64,000 bases of DNA from NCBI GenBank assembly GCA_963682025.1, contig OY821518.1:130926729-130990728 (forward strand), written 5' to 3'. A program made the translations under genes and the position numbers. Below the pieces are notes generated by a model. That model saw only the letters and a program-made list of their open reading frames with translations. It searched no databases and had not been told where the DNA came from. Shown piece by piece: positions 53,098 to 63,903 of the stretch (the stretch's first letter is position 1; every line of letters begins with the position of its first letter). Origin of the DNA: Cordilura impudica (taxonomy: Eukaryota > Arthropoda > Insecta > Diptera > Scathophagidae).

Positions 53098-53640
53098 GAG
53101 ACAAGTGAGAAAATTATAGTCTGTTTAGGCAGCCATTCGATACCCTACCATGAATTTAGAGAAAGGGCCAGGACTAAATAATTGGATATAGAAATTAAAC
53201 ATAAACCAAATTTGAGTGATATTGTTGTGAATTTGTTGCTCGCTGAAATGAAAAAAGTCATATCGGATGAATTTTTTGTATATGAAGTAGGTGGAAAAAT
53301 GTGCCGGCCATGGCCATATTTGGTAGTCACTTTTTTTTTTAAAAACATATATGTATGTATGTACAAACCAAATTTGAGAAAAGTCTGTGTAATATTTTTG
53401 TTTTTTTTTTTACAGATTTAAGTGACGTAGCTTTATATCCGGACTATGCCCAAACATGGTTTTACAGGTTTTATTTTTGGTTGTAATAAGCGTACATAAA
53501 CCAAATTTGATCTATATGATAATTAAGATCTTAGGGCAATACAAGTAGATCTCATAGAGATCACTTGTCATTTGACTCAGCAAATAAGTCAGTCTGCATC
53601 AGGTCAAATATTCATTATACCTTATACGAGGGAATAACGA
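53098..53640 (-). mobile_element. Old diverged (GTCC)n-family relic, inverted
   Basis: On the minus strand the phrases run in family order, from GGTATAATG at the right end to a diverged TAGACTATAATTTTCTCACT end at about 53100. The palindrome and microsatellite have decayed. Confidence 0.55.
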
Positions 53641-54184
53641 GGCAATGAAAAAGTATTTCATTTTATTTGTATCCTATAACATTCATATGTATGTATCTTC
53701 AAATGATTGTATTTAAAAACTTTCAATTCGGGTATAAAAAGATACATACAAACATATGTAATTTATTTTCTTCAAATGACATTGACATAAGTATGTTTTT
53801 TCTTTCCATTGAAAATCACCAGTGTTGCCATTTTAGCATTTTAGTTGCTAGATTTAGCAACTTTTTATGTCGTTTAGCATCCAAAATTTATGAAAAGATG
53901 CTAGATGCTATCTTAGCATCTTTTATTAATAAAAAGTTGCTTTTAGCATCTTTCTTTGATTTTTTTCATTATTTTTGAATATACAATTTTAATTTTAATG
54001 GTATTGATATGTTTTAATTTCTCAAAGTATAATACGAGAATTTTGTGTACTATTCTTTTATCACTCTGCTCGTTTCTTTCAACAAATATAACAAAACATT
54101 TTGAAATAGAAGAATGTAAACACCAATAACAGTTTTTAATGAATTAAAAAGTCGATTGCCAAATAATATTATTGTATTAAAAAA

Positions 54185-54700
54185 ATGTCAAAATTTTCAA
54201 TACAAAACACATTAAACTGGGTAAAAGAACCGATAGCGAATATATTAGAAGAGTTTAAATTTAGATCACCTGAAACAGAAAAAATTCAAATCCAATGGAG
54301 TTATATCACAGAACAATATTGGGATACAACACTGAATAGAACCTCTTTATGGATTTAAGTTAACAAAAATTCTATTGGCGAAAATCCATTTAAAGAGTTA
54401 TCAATATTTGTATTGTCTTTCTTAGTTTTGTCTTTCTCAAAAGCCGAAGTTGAACGTTTGTTTAGTTTAATGGCTTTAGTTAAAAGCAAACTTTGATCAG
54501 AATAAAATCCGAGTTATGTTCTGTAAAACATATATAAATGAAGGTTTGAAATTGAAAATGGGTGCTGTTACACTTACAATATACCGAGCGATGTCGTTGA
54601 TAAAAGTCGATCGTCAGAAAAATATCAGAGCCAAGAAGAACTTGAAAATAAAGACATCACAGAAATATTAGATTCCATAAACCAATTATCGTAATATAAT
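54185..54700 (+). pseudogene. hAT transposase C-terminal relic (hATC)
   Basis: After a broken N-terminal stretch starting ATG 54185, the frame near 54385-54497 reads SIFVLSFLVLSFSKAEVERLFSLMALVKSKL, here split as SIFVLSFLVLSFSKAEVE and RLFSLMALVKSKL. This is the hAT dimerisation signature. Stops follow at once. Most of the transposase is missing, so the element could only have moved with help from elsewhere. Confidence 0.7.
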
Positions 54701-54954
54701 CGTATCTTTTGATAATATAAATTCTGTTATATTTGAAATTAAAAGAAAAACCCCTCTAAAATTAAAAATATTTAATTTAAAATTAAAAAAAAACTTAATT
54801 TGATGTTAAAAAAAATAACAGATGAAATCCAAAATAATTTTAATTAAAATTTAAAAAATATGAATCGAAACTTATGCTTTATATTAATTTTTCGATTTAT
54901 AAAATAATATAATATCTGTGGTTTCTAATGAATTGAAAAAAAAATTAAATTTTC

Positions 54955-56520
54955 CTGCAACAGTGGTCCAGATCAAATTCCGTACTGTATTTTAATAAAA
55001 TGTGCTGAAATTTTAGCTGTAACACTCATGTTTAATACCTCAATTAAATACGGTTATTTTCCCATTATGTGGAAGGATTCATTCATTATTCCGCTATTCA
55101 AATCTGGTAACAAGGCTGATATTACTAATTATCGTGGAATTGCTAAATTAAGTATTATACCTAAAATTTTTGAAAAAATTATAACGGATTATCTATGCCA
55201 TCAAGTAAATACGTTAATTTCTCCCTTCCAACATGGTTTCCAAAAAAGATGTTCAACCTCTACAAATCTATTACAATTTACTACAATTGTCAACCGTGGT
55301 TTTCTTGAACGCAAACAAACAGATGCAATTTATACTGACTTCAGCAAGGCTTTTGATAAAGTCAATCATAAGCTTCTTCTTAAGAAATTACATAGGATGG
55401 GATTTTCAAATCTTTGCGCAAAGCGGATATATTCTTATTTAACCAATAGAACACAAAAAGTATGTTTTAAAAATGTTACTTCAAAGCCGATAGATGTAAT
55501 GTCGGGAGTACCACAAGGCAGCCATCTTGGACCGCTTCTTTTTTCTTTGTTTATAAACGATCTTCCGAATGTTATTCGTTTTTCAAACATCTTGATGTAT
55601 GCGGATGATGTCAAAATTTTCTTCTGTTATAATCAACACTCTGATCATGTCTTTCTCCAAAATGATTTGAATTCATTTTATTCTTGGTGTAATTTAAATT
55701 TAATGTAGCTAAACCTTAAAAAGTGTAAACATATGCGTTTCGTCAGAAAGAGGCCGATATCTGTCAACTATATGCTGGGTAATTATTGTCTCGATAAAGC
55801 AGATAACTTTATAGATCTTGGTGTTTTATTGGATGATAAACTGACCTTTGTTCCTCATATAACAATTACTGTCCACAAAGCCAGAGGTGTACTTGGTTTC
55901 ATAAAACGTTGGGCTAAAGAGTTTAATGATCCCTATGTCACCAAAACTTTATATACGTCACTTGTGAGACCTATACTGCAATATGCTTCTATAATTTGGG
56001 ACCCAATCTACCAAATTCATGCCGACAGTCTGGAATCTGTGCAGAAACAATTCCTTTTGTTTTGTCTTCGGAGTTTAAACTTCAATCCAAGTAATCTTCC
56101 ATCCTATACCAGCAGACTTGGCCTTATTAAGCTACCAACTTTAAAAAGCCGGAGAACTATGCTAAATGTTTCATTTCTTCTTAATATAATTGATGGTAAT
56201 GTTTGTTCCGGTTTTTTGATTAACAATATATCATTCAACATTCCTCAACGACCAACACGTTACTTCTCACCTTTATCTGTACAGTTCTATAGAGCTAATT
56301 ATGCAAATGCAGACCCTCTCAGGAGAATGTATATTCAATTTAATGAACTTTATAGATTTATTGATTTCTCATTAAATACTAATCTAATTAAAAGTAAAAT
56401 AATATGCTTTCTAAATTCATGAATATCTATGTACTAAAATTAATTTTAAAATGTTTTTTTTTGTAAATAGTCTGTAAGGATTAATTCCATAGACCAATAT
56501 ACGAATAAAATAAAATAAAC
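54955..56520 (+). mobile_element. 5'-truncated LINE (jockey-like), one in-frame stop
   Basis: It begins within RT at SGPDQIPYCILIK (54960). The RT continues with YRGIAKLSIIPKIFEKII, AIYTDFSKAFDKVNHKLLL, GVPQGSHLGPLLFSLFINDL and the catalytic YADD (near 55597). A single TAG at 55706-55708 interrupts the frame. The same frame resumes with LNLKKCKHMRFV and runs to a stop at 56422 (RPILQYASIIWDP is a recognisable C-terminal segment). A 3' UTR ends in ATAAAATAAAATAAAC. Apart from the stop and the 5' truncation it is well preserved, so it is younger than the other LINEs here. Confidence 0.85.
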
Positions 56521-56690
56521 TAAACCAAAGAATTTATTAATAAGTATTTAATTTTTCAATAAAAAGGTAATGAAATTTGAAAAAAAAAAAATTAGCATCT
56601 TTTTTTTTGACTCCAGTACGTTTAAGCATCTTTTTTTTTTTGCAATTTAGCATCTTTACAATTTCAAATTATGGCAACATTGAAAATCAC

Positions 56691-57668
56691 ATATTTTTGT
56701 TTCTCTCTATTTAATATTTTCTCCCAGAGAACATAATATAAGGTAGCCAGATGGGCTTTGAATCTTTGCAAATTTTTAGCTCTAAAGAAATCCCTAGAAT
56801 CAAAATAAAAATAAATAACAACAATTTTGAAACGAATGGGTTTCTTTTTTAAGAAGAACCGTATAAAGATAATTCAGAAAAGAGATTGTTTGACTACTCC
56901 TCTAATCGATAGTGTTCGTTAATTGAAATAATGTTCTGCTCTAAATTGCAATAATATCTTTGATGCTCTCTAAAATATGCTGAAAAAAAAAGAATATTAT
57001 AATGTTGTGCCAAATTTTAAAGTTGAACTTTAATTTCATTTATTTGTGGTTTAAAAAGCCAGGGAAACAGTGTTATCTAATGAAAAAATAGGTAAAATTC
57101 TAGCATAAAGGTCTAAAAACATGCTGACATTTTTGGAGGAAAATAAGGAATGACGTTTTTATGCAGAATATATCAAATATGATTCAATTGCAGACCTAAA
57201 TAACGCATTTAACATCTGAGTCGGGAATTTTGATGTAATATATTGTTTGGATACCTACGATATGGCAAAACATGCTACGGAAATAGGTACTGTCCTGGAT
57301 GTTGATCTTACTCTAAAAGGTAAAGTCTTTGCTTAAATATTACCCACTATATCGGTTCTATATACATATATATGAGATGGATCCTAGCGATGTGGAAACG
57401 ATGAATAGATTAGTCTCTGGGCATATTTATGATAACAAGTAATTGGAGAAGAGTGGTACTGCTGATACGAATCTCCATTTAACCTATAATTCAATTGAAA
57501 TGGCTGAGCATTTAATTTTTGAAAGTCGCAAACATAAAATTTTCCTTTTTTAAATCTATGGATGATTTGCAAAACTCAACTAGAAACCATAATATTTATA
57601 TAAAAGCAAATTGAATTTTTTATGGATGCTAAGTATTGATATATAAATATACAGCTATAGTCAATAAG
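56691..57668. other. No gene recognised
   Basis: AT-rich. Around 57121-57336 the plus strand has a coding-like reading (VIYCLDTYDMAKHATEIG) with stops on both sides; I cannot assign it. The rest shows nothing. Confidence 0.4.
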
Positions 57669-57670
57669 TA

Positions 57671-58927
57671 AAGGGTCCGCCATCTAACGTTTTTTTTTTT
57701 TTTTTTAACTAGTGCTTATTTCGTGAATGGTAACACTTAGCTCATGTCTGATTTGACGGATAATTAGCTTTATCCTTCCACTGAACGAATATGGTTGTGT
57801 ATGTATACGCTTGAACAACGCTGGGAAATATTACGACATTACCTTGAAAATCATGGTAATGTTGCAGAATGTGTGCGTAAATTGCGTACGGATTTTGGAA
57901 GAAGAGAAGCACCGTCAGCTCCGTATGTTCGTTACCTTGTGAAAAAAAGTGAAAGAAACTGGCATCCTCATCGATAAACCAAAGCGTGAAAAGCCAAAAA
58001 CAGTGCGTACACCCGAGAATATTGCTGCTGTGGCAGAAAGTGTGCGTGAAGCGCCATCAACATCAATTCACCGTCGTTCTCAAGAATTGAACATTTCGGA
58101 GGCATCATTGAGACGAATTTTGCATAAAGACCTTGGTATGACGCCATACAAAGTCCAATTTGTTCAGGAGTTGAAGCCAACTGACCATCCAATGCGTTTT
58201 CGCTTCGCTAAGTGGGCCTGCGATCGACTTACAGAAGATGCCGATTTTGCCAAAAAAAAAAAAATCATCTTTTCAGATGAAGCTCATTTTGATCTTGGCG
58301 GGTATGTAAACAAGCAAAATTGTCGCATTTGGGGCACAGAAAACCCGCGCGCATACATTGAAAAGCCGATACACCCAAAACGAGTCACTGTTTGGTGCGG
58401 AGTTTGGTCCAGAGGCATAATTGGGCCATTTTTCTTCGAAAATGAGCAAGGAGTGGCCGTAACAGTCAATGGCGATCGTTATCGGGCCATGTTGAACGAA
58501 TTTTTGTTCACAAAAATTGAAGAGGAGGATATTGGCAACATTTGGTTTCAACAGGACGGCGCTACGTGCCACACAGCCGAAGCTACACTCGATGTTTTGC
58601 GCCTTGTTTTTGAAGATCGCATTATCAGCCGCAGAGATGATGTCGTTTGGCCACCTCGGAGCTGCGATTTGACACCGTTGGACTATTATTTGTGGGGTGC
58701 CCTCAAAGATAAGTGTTACGCCAACAAGCCAGAGACAATCGATAATGTGCTTAAAAATTGGACCGATCGTGTAGGCTACTGCATGGCCAGCCGAGGCAGC
58801 CTGAAACTATCTTCCATTATTAACCGGAAGGATTGTACTTTCAAATAAAAAAAGAAATTTGAGATAATATTCAGTAGTTTTTTTTTATAGCATTTTCAAA
58901 AAAAAAAAAGTTATTTGGCGGACCCTT
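57671..58927 (+). mobile_element. DD41D mariner-like (rosa-type) element, 1257 bp, TA target duplication
   Basis: Terminal inverted repeats start AAGGGTCCGCCA, then a T-rich run; the reverse lies at 58907-58927. TA flanks both ends (57669-57670, 58928-58929). It carries one transposase gene. The layout matches IS630-Tc1-mariner elements. Confidence 0.88.
57801..58848 (+). pseudogene. DD41D transposase, nearly complete, frameshifted
   Basis: Transposase that would cut and paste its own element. From ATG 57801 it reads LEQRWEILRHYLENHGN, a helix-turn-helix region. An A-run near 57943-57950 carries one extra A and shifts the frame. From there to 58848 the frame is open, with NISEASLRRILHKDLGMTPYK and SDEAHFDLGG (first Asp). 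QQDGATCHT carries the second Asp and LTPLDYYLWG the third. The last two are separated by 41 residues, which defines DD41D. The C-terminus looks shortened: KPETID runs straight into NVLKNWTDRV, consistent with a small deletion between TID repeats. Confidence 0.85.
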
Positions 58928-59224
58928 TATTTACACAACAAAAAATTTTTTACATATTCAACTAATTGAGTTTTTTGTTGTTGTTTTTGGAAGTAAGTTC
59001 CAAAAAAAAAAGTGTTGTTGTTGCATAGCTTGATCTACGCAGAAGCGAACTAAAGAGAAATGGAAAAGATAGCGGTTCATTCGACAAAAATAGAAGCAAA
59101 AGTATTTACTTACATTTTATTTGCGTCAAAAGTATTTGCACAAAACTTTTATTTGATAATATTCCTTTAATTTAATTAATATTTGAAAATTTTTATATGG
59201 ATACTTAATTTACTAACACCACTA

Positions 59225-59560
59225 ACTAATATTTAGTAACACCACCTTTGGCACCAATAACTGCCTGCAACCTGGCTGGAATTGATGCAATTTATTTGCG
59301 CGAAAATTCAAGAGTCAATTTCGACCCAATGTCACTTATCTCAACTATAGTATCATCGCGTTTTCGATCTCTATCTATAGTCCCCCGCTGTTTTAGGAAA
59401 ACCCAAACATTTTCAATGATATTAAGATCGGGACTCTAGGGAGACCAAGGACGAACAGTTTTATTTAAATCATTTAAAAATTTTTTAGGTATCAATCCTT
59501 TATGACATAGACCATTGTCGTGTTGTAGAATCCAGTCATTGGATTCATGACGGAAAGGCA
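59225..59560 (-). pseudogene. Tc1 transposase C-terminal fragment
   Basis: The minus strand reads SPDLNIIENVWVFLKQRG, then LTLEFSRKLIASIPARLQAV and IGAKGGVTKY, the standard Tc1 C-terminus including the third catalytic region (SPDLN). It ends in the element's AT-rich flank near 59225. Confidence 0.75.
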
Positions 59561-59642
59561 TGGCCATTTAAAATTCCAATATATCCGGACTGATTTTATT
59601 TGTTATTTATCGGTACCAAATATCCAAATCCATAGTATGTTG

Positions 59643-59756
59643 TAAGCAAAATAGTCGATATTACCCCATTGTACGCAAAATAGTCGATATTACCCCATTG
59701 TACGCAAAATAGTCGATATTACCCCATTGTACGCAAAATAGTCGATATTACCCCAA
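59643..59756. repeat. 29-bp tandem repeat, nearly four copies
   Basis: The unit is GCAAAATAGTCGATATTACC plus CCATTGTAC, at 59647, 59676, 59705 and 59734, essentially perfect. It separates two oppositely oriented Tc1 fragments. Confidence 0.93.
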
Positions 59757-60063
59757 CGAGTTTTGGTACAATGTGCTATGGACAGATGAGTCTGCATTCC
59801 AATTCCAGGGTTCGTTTGGTAAACACTTCATGCATCTACGACAATGCCACTTTAAATCAGTCCGGATATATTGGAGTTTTAAACGGACATGCCTTTCCTC
59901 AGGAAATAGGTTATACTCATTTATACTTTGTGTAAATACTTTTGAACAGGGCTGTATATATGTAACTCTTTTTAATGTCAGATCAGAACAGAACATCTGG
60001 AAAGCAAGAACACAAAAAAATTGGTACATAATCCTCGATCTGTCAAAAAATTGTGTAGAATAG
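59757..60063 (+). pseudogene. Tc1 transposase fragment, plus strand
   Basis: It reads WYNVLWTDESAFQFQGSFGK and HFMHLRQ (first catalytic region), then jumps to a piece around 59850-59910. That piece is the inverted partner of 59540-59600 (CAGTCCGGATATATTGGA). Internal deletion; not functional. Confidence 0.7.
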
Positions 60064-60073
60064 GGAAAATATA

Positions 60074-60931
60074 CAGCCCTGTTCTTGAAACGTTGTTATT
60101 TGAATAAGAGTGAATTTAAAATCACATGAAATTGAAATTTTGGGTTTCTTGATACCACTTTTTTATTTATTTAATGGAAACATATGTTTGAGTTAAGAAC
60201 CATATGTTTGAGTTAAGAACATATGTTATCTAGAAACCGAGGTGCCATATGGTTCTTTATTCAGTTTCACAAAAAACTTTTAAGTATTTTGTGCATGTTT
60301 TTTCTTAGTTTATAGAAAAAGTATAAAGAAAAATATTTTCTTTTAAAATAAGAACTTATTTGGTTATTTAATTGTTTTTGTTCTTCAATTTCATTCAATT
60401 AAAAATGACTTTTCTTTTTTAAAAAGTTAGGCATCACCAAAAAAAATTTCGATATTCAAATAAATTGGATTTGACTGGCATCACTACTGTTTCGAACATA
60501 TGCAAAAAAAATAAAAATATGTGATTTGATGAAAAATTTTTTTTTAATTCCTTTATTTGCAATACTTAGTGCATAAAGAATCTATGTTATAATTGAAAAA
60601 ATTATAATGGAAAATAGATTGAGTAAATAAAAAGTTTTTATTATAGTGATAGAACAGCATCATCACAAAAAGTGCGTTTTATTAACATCGACCACTTATT
60701 ACGAGTTTTTTTTTTAAATCAGCGCAAAATGTAGACGTTTTTTTAAATCGTTTTTTTTCATAAAATTAGTAGAAAAAAGGGCATTTGTTTTGATTTCACA
60801 AAGCCTTTTCTATGTGAATTAAAACGAGAAAAAATATTCTTATTGAAATTAGAGAACAGCAAAAAACTCGTAGATTTTAGAATTTTTTCATTTACGACTT
60901 TTTTGTGATAGTGGTTTCAAGAACAGGGGAG
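60074..60931. mobile_element. Short hAT-like non-autonomous element, copy B
   Basis: Close relative of 47256-48131 with the same CASCCCTGTTCTTGAAAC ends. It has the same duplicated CATATGTTTGAGTTAAGAAC unit and two small indels relative to copy A. Confidence 0.65.
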
Positions 60932-61675
60932 ATAATGTTCTAAAAGCAATTTGTAATGAGAGACGGAGAAAAAATACTTGATTTTTTGAATTTTAAAAAA
61001 TAGTATTTTCAGCAGATTGGGGATGTATTAATTTTGGTTTTATTTTATACCTAAGTATTGGTGTGAAAACACAAAAACGCAAAAGATTTAAGCTATTTTC
61101 TTTTATTCGTAAAATTGTTTGTAAAGTTTTATCATTCAAACGTGCCTTAATGAAGACTACTAATAACTAAATTGGAATTTTTTTTAATTAAACAAATTAA
61201 TTAAATTATTTTTTGTACAAATGTTATCAATTTATTCTATACTTGACAGTTTAAGCCACATAAACTCAAACGTGTGTTGTCTAAAATATCTACTCTGGTA
61301 TTTGGTCGTAAACTTGACCTCTGTATTAATTAATATTCGTAGCTGTATTCTCGTCTAACGTTCATACACATAGTTTTTTGTTCTCAATAATAATAAAAAA
61401 TATACTACTTTAATTGTACAATAAAATGTTGATCTTTTAATTAAAATAACGTGGAAAATTAATTCATACAATGAGATATCCAAAAAATGTTTACCTACAT
61501 ATATCCAAAAGACTCAGGCGTTGTGTTAACTTAAGTTTTACTACACTTAGTACAAAAGCTATGCGTACAAGCCCAGTCAATACTTTTAAAGATCGAAATT
61601 TGTACATATATATTTTAGTTTACATAAAAGCTTAAATTTTTTTCTATAAAATTCCTATTGTTCTTGTAATAAATA
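60932..61675. other. No gene recognised
   Basis: AT-rich single-copy-looking sequence. Confidence 0.5.
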
Positions 61676-63072
61676 CACTAGTCGGCATAATTATTTTGAC
61701 ATACGCAATGTGATGTTCTCTTGTCCAGTTCGTTTGATTGCATAAATTAACAGTACACGGGTTATGTTCAAAATAAAATCCATATTTATAGTTATACGCG
61801 TGCCCAATATTTTGTCGTTTACGCTTTCCATTCCCTTTCTGCTGATAAGAAAGCAAGTAGACAGCGAATTGTTTCGTGGCATAACTATTTTGACAAAATC
61901 TTTGTGGCTGTGTTTGCGCATGGTTTAGCAAGTGACAATCAAATAACTTTGGTTTTTTAATTTTATTGACATTTTTTATAATATTCAAATAAAATATTGA
62001 ATAAAAGTTATTTGAGACCATGGGAGTTAAGCCATGTTGCTAGAGCTTCAATATTGGCAATTTTAATTCTGCCGTTGCAGTAAAAGACATTGTAATTGAA
62101 TTTAATTTGTAGCGCCAAATTAACAAATTAAGGAATATAATCACATCAGAAACTTACCTAGATCAGGTGCTAAACGCAAAACAACGCTAATTGAAGACCG
62201 AATGCTTCTGCGGGAATTTCACAAAATTATTCAACTAAGGCCTCAATCTGCTGCAAATCAATGGAATAGTCGGCCAAGAATCCAATCAGTGAGCACATTG
62301 TTCGGCGACGTTTAAAAGACGGAGATTTTAAAACATACAAAGCAAAATACCTCCATATCAGATGTGAACAAGCTGAAAAGATTGGGCTTCCCAAAGGAGC
62401 ATCTTCAGAAGCCAAAAGAGTTTTGGAGAAGCGTTCTATGGATAGATCAAAGCTCCTATGAGTTCAACTCATCAAAACAGAAAATTTTTGTAAGGCTGCC
62501 ACAGGTACGAAAGGCAAAAAGCGAGCCATGGTGGAGGCTCTGTCATGTTTTGGGGGCACATTGCGAACAATGGGTTTGGTGGATTGGTTTCCATCGCCGG
62601 CTCGATGAACCAAGGCCAATATTTGAGCACCCTAAATGATAACGCTTTCCCTTCCGGTGACAGGTTGATCGGATAATCATTTATTCTGCAACAGGACAAT
62701 GCCCCATGCTACAAAAGCACGATGATATCAAAATATTTGAAGGATGTTGGTGCTACTACTCTGGACTGGCCACCCCAAAGTCTAGACTTGAATACCATTG
62801 AAAACGTGTGAAAACGTATCAAACGTAAAAGAATTGGTTATTTATATAAAATCAAAGAAGAGACAATTTCCGAGGTCACTTCCCTTTGAATGAAATATCC
62901 TCAGCGGTCCTTTAAAATTTACTGGACTCAGCTGCAAGATGTCTTCAAAAAGTTATTGAAGCTAAAGGGAGCTACACATTTTATTAACTCATAATCCAAT
63001 TTCTATACATTTGTTAAATATTAAGCTTATTTTTTAAGTAATAATAACTTGTCAAAATACTTATGCCACCAC
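61676..63072 (+). mobile_element. Tc1-type element relic with IR/DR ends
   Basis: The motif GGCATAAKTATTTTGACA lies near the left end (61684) and is inverted near the right end (63051-63068). A direct copy, GGCATAACTATTTTGACA, lies inward at about 61879. Such a direct repeat inside long inverted repeats is the IR/DR arrangement of several Tc1 groups. Exact termini and TA duplications are unclear. Confidence 0.65.
62050..62990 (+). pseudogene. Tc1 transposase relic
   Basis: Plus-strand pieces in several frames: NLPRSGAKRKTTLIEDRMLL (DNA-binding domain and linker, 62150-62215), WRSVLWIDQSSYEFNSSKQK (first catalytic region, Asp present, 62421-62480), a degraded LQQDNAPCYKS near 62690-62715, and SLDLNTIENV near 62780. 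The C-terminus reads CLQKVIEAKG up to about 62970. Stops and frameshifts occur throughout. Confidence 0.75.
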
Positions 63073-63135
63073 CTCAAAATTACTTTCATTCATATCTTTT
63101 TAATTTTTTAGAAAGAAACTCTATTGAGTTATTTT

Positions 63136-63903
63136 TATACCCTATACCACTATGTGGTTTGGGTATAATGACTTTGTGCTGCTGTTTGTAACAACCAAAA
63201 ATATTTGACCTAGACCCATCTTTAATTATACCGATCGAATCAGAATCACTTTCTGAGTTGATTTAACAATGTCCGTCCGTCTGTGTGTCCATGTAAAGCT
63301 TGTAATCAAACTGCAGGTCGCAAATATGAATATATTTTGATGAAATTTGGTATATAAGCTTTTATCGGCCATGGGATGAACGCTATTGAAATTGGTGAGA
63401 ATCGGTCCATGTTCAGACCTAGCCCCCATACAAATTACACATATGAAATCGACATAAATTGCCATAAGATCCAAATTGTCATATAGATCTTACTCAAATT
63501 GGGTTTGTATGCGTTCATTACATCCACTAATGAGTAGTCCAAAAATGATCCCTTTGACCCCATATAGAGCTGCTTCCCGATCTTCACTTAAATCTATTAA
63601 AAAACAAAAATATTGCACTGATTCTTCTCAAATTTTGTTTGTATACATTTTTGCAAAATACAAGAGACTTTACCAAACATGATCAGGATCGGTCCATTTT
63701 TGGACCTAGTCCCTTTATAGATATAGCATCCGATATGAACTTTTTCATATCTGCAGCCAAAAAAATTAATAAAAATCCCACTCAAATTTGGTTTTTGCTT
63801 ATTTTCAATGTCCAGTTAGTTGGGCCTAAGAGATAGGATTTCTAAACGCATGGTATAGGGTATCGTATGGTCGGTCTAGACCGACTATAATTTTCTTACT
63901 TGT
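63136..63903 (+). mobile_element. (GTCC)n element copy 5
   Basis: Full-length copy with the TATACCCTATACC left hairpin, two GTCC units near 63270, a palindrome near 63867-63890 with one mismatch, and a TTTTCTTACTTGT end. Very similar to copies 1 and 2. Confidence 0.8.

Larger units (their letters stand above)
53820..56682 (+). mobile_element. hAT element with 8-bp target duplication, carrying an inserted LINE
   Basis: The left end is CAGTGTTGCCAT; the right end ATGGCAACATTG is its inverted partner with one mismatch. AAAATCAC flanks both ends (53812-53819, 56683-56690), a perfect 8-bp target duplication diagnostic of hAT. Subterminal TTAGCATC motifs repeat many times near both ends. Inside are a short relic of hAT transposase (54185-54700) and a truncated LINE (54955-56520). 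Confidence 0.85.

Noticed and set aside
58273..58572. Minus-strand frames within the DD41D transposase
   Set aside because: Antisense shadows of a recognisable transposase with all three catalytic positions on the plus strand.
61644..62021. 125-codon minus-strand frame
   Set aside because: It lies across the left inverted repeat of the Tc1 relic and has no recognisable domain.
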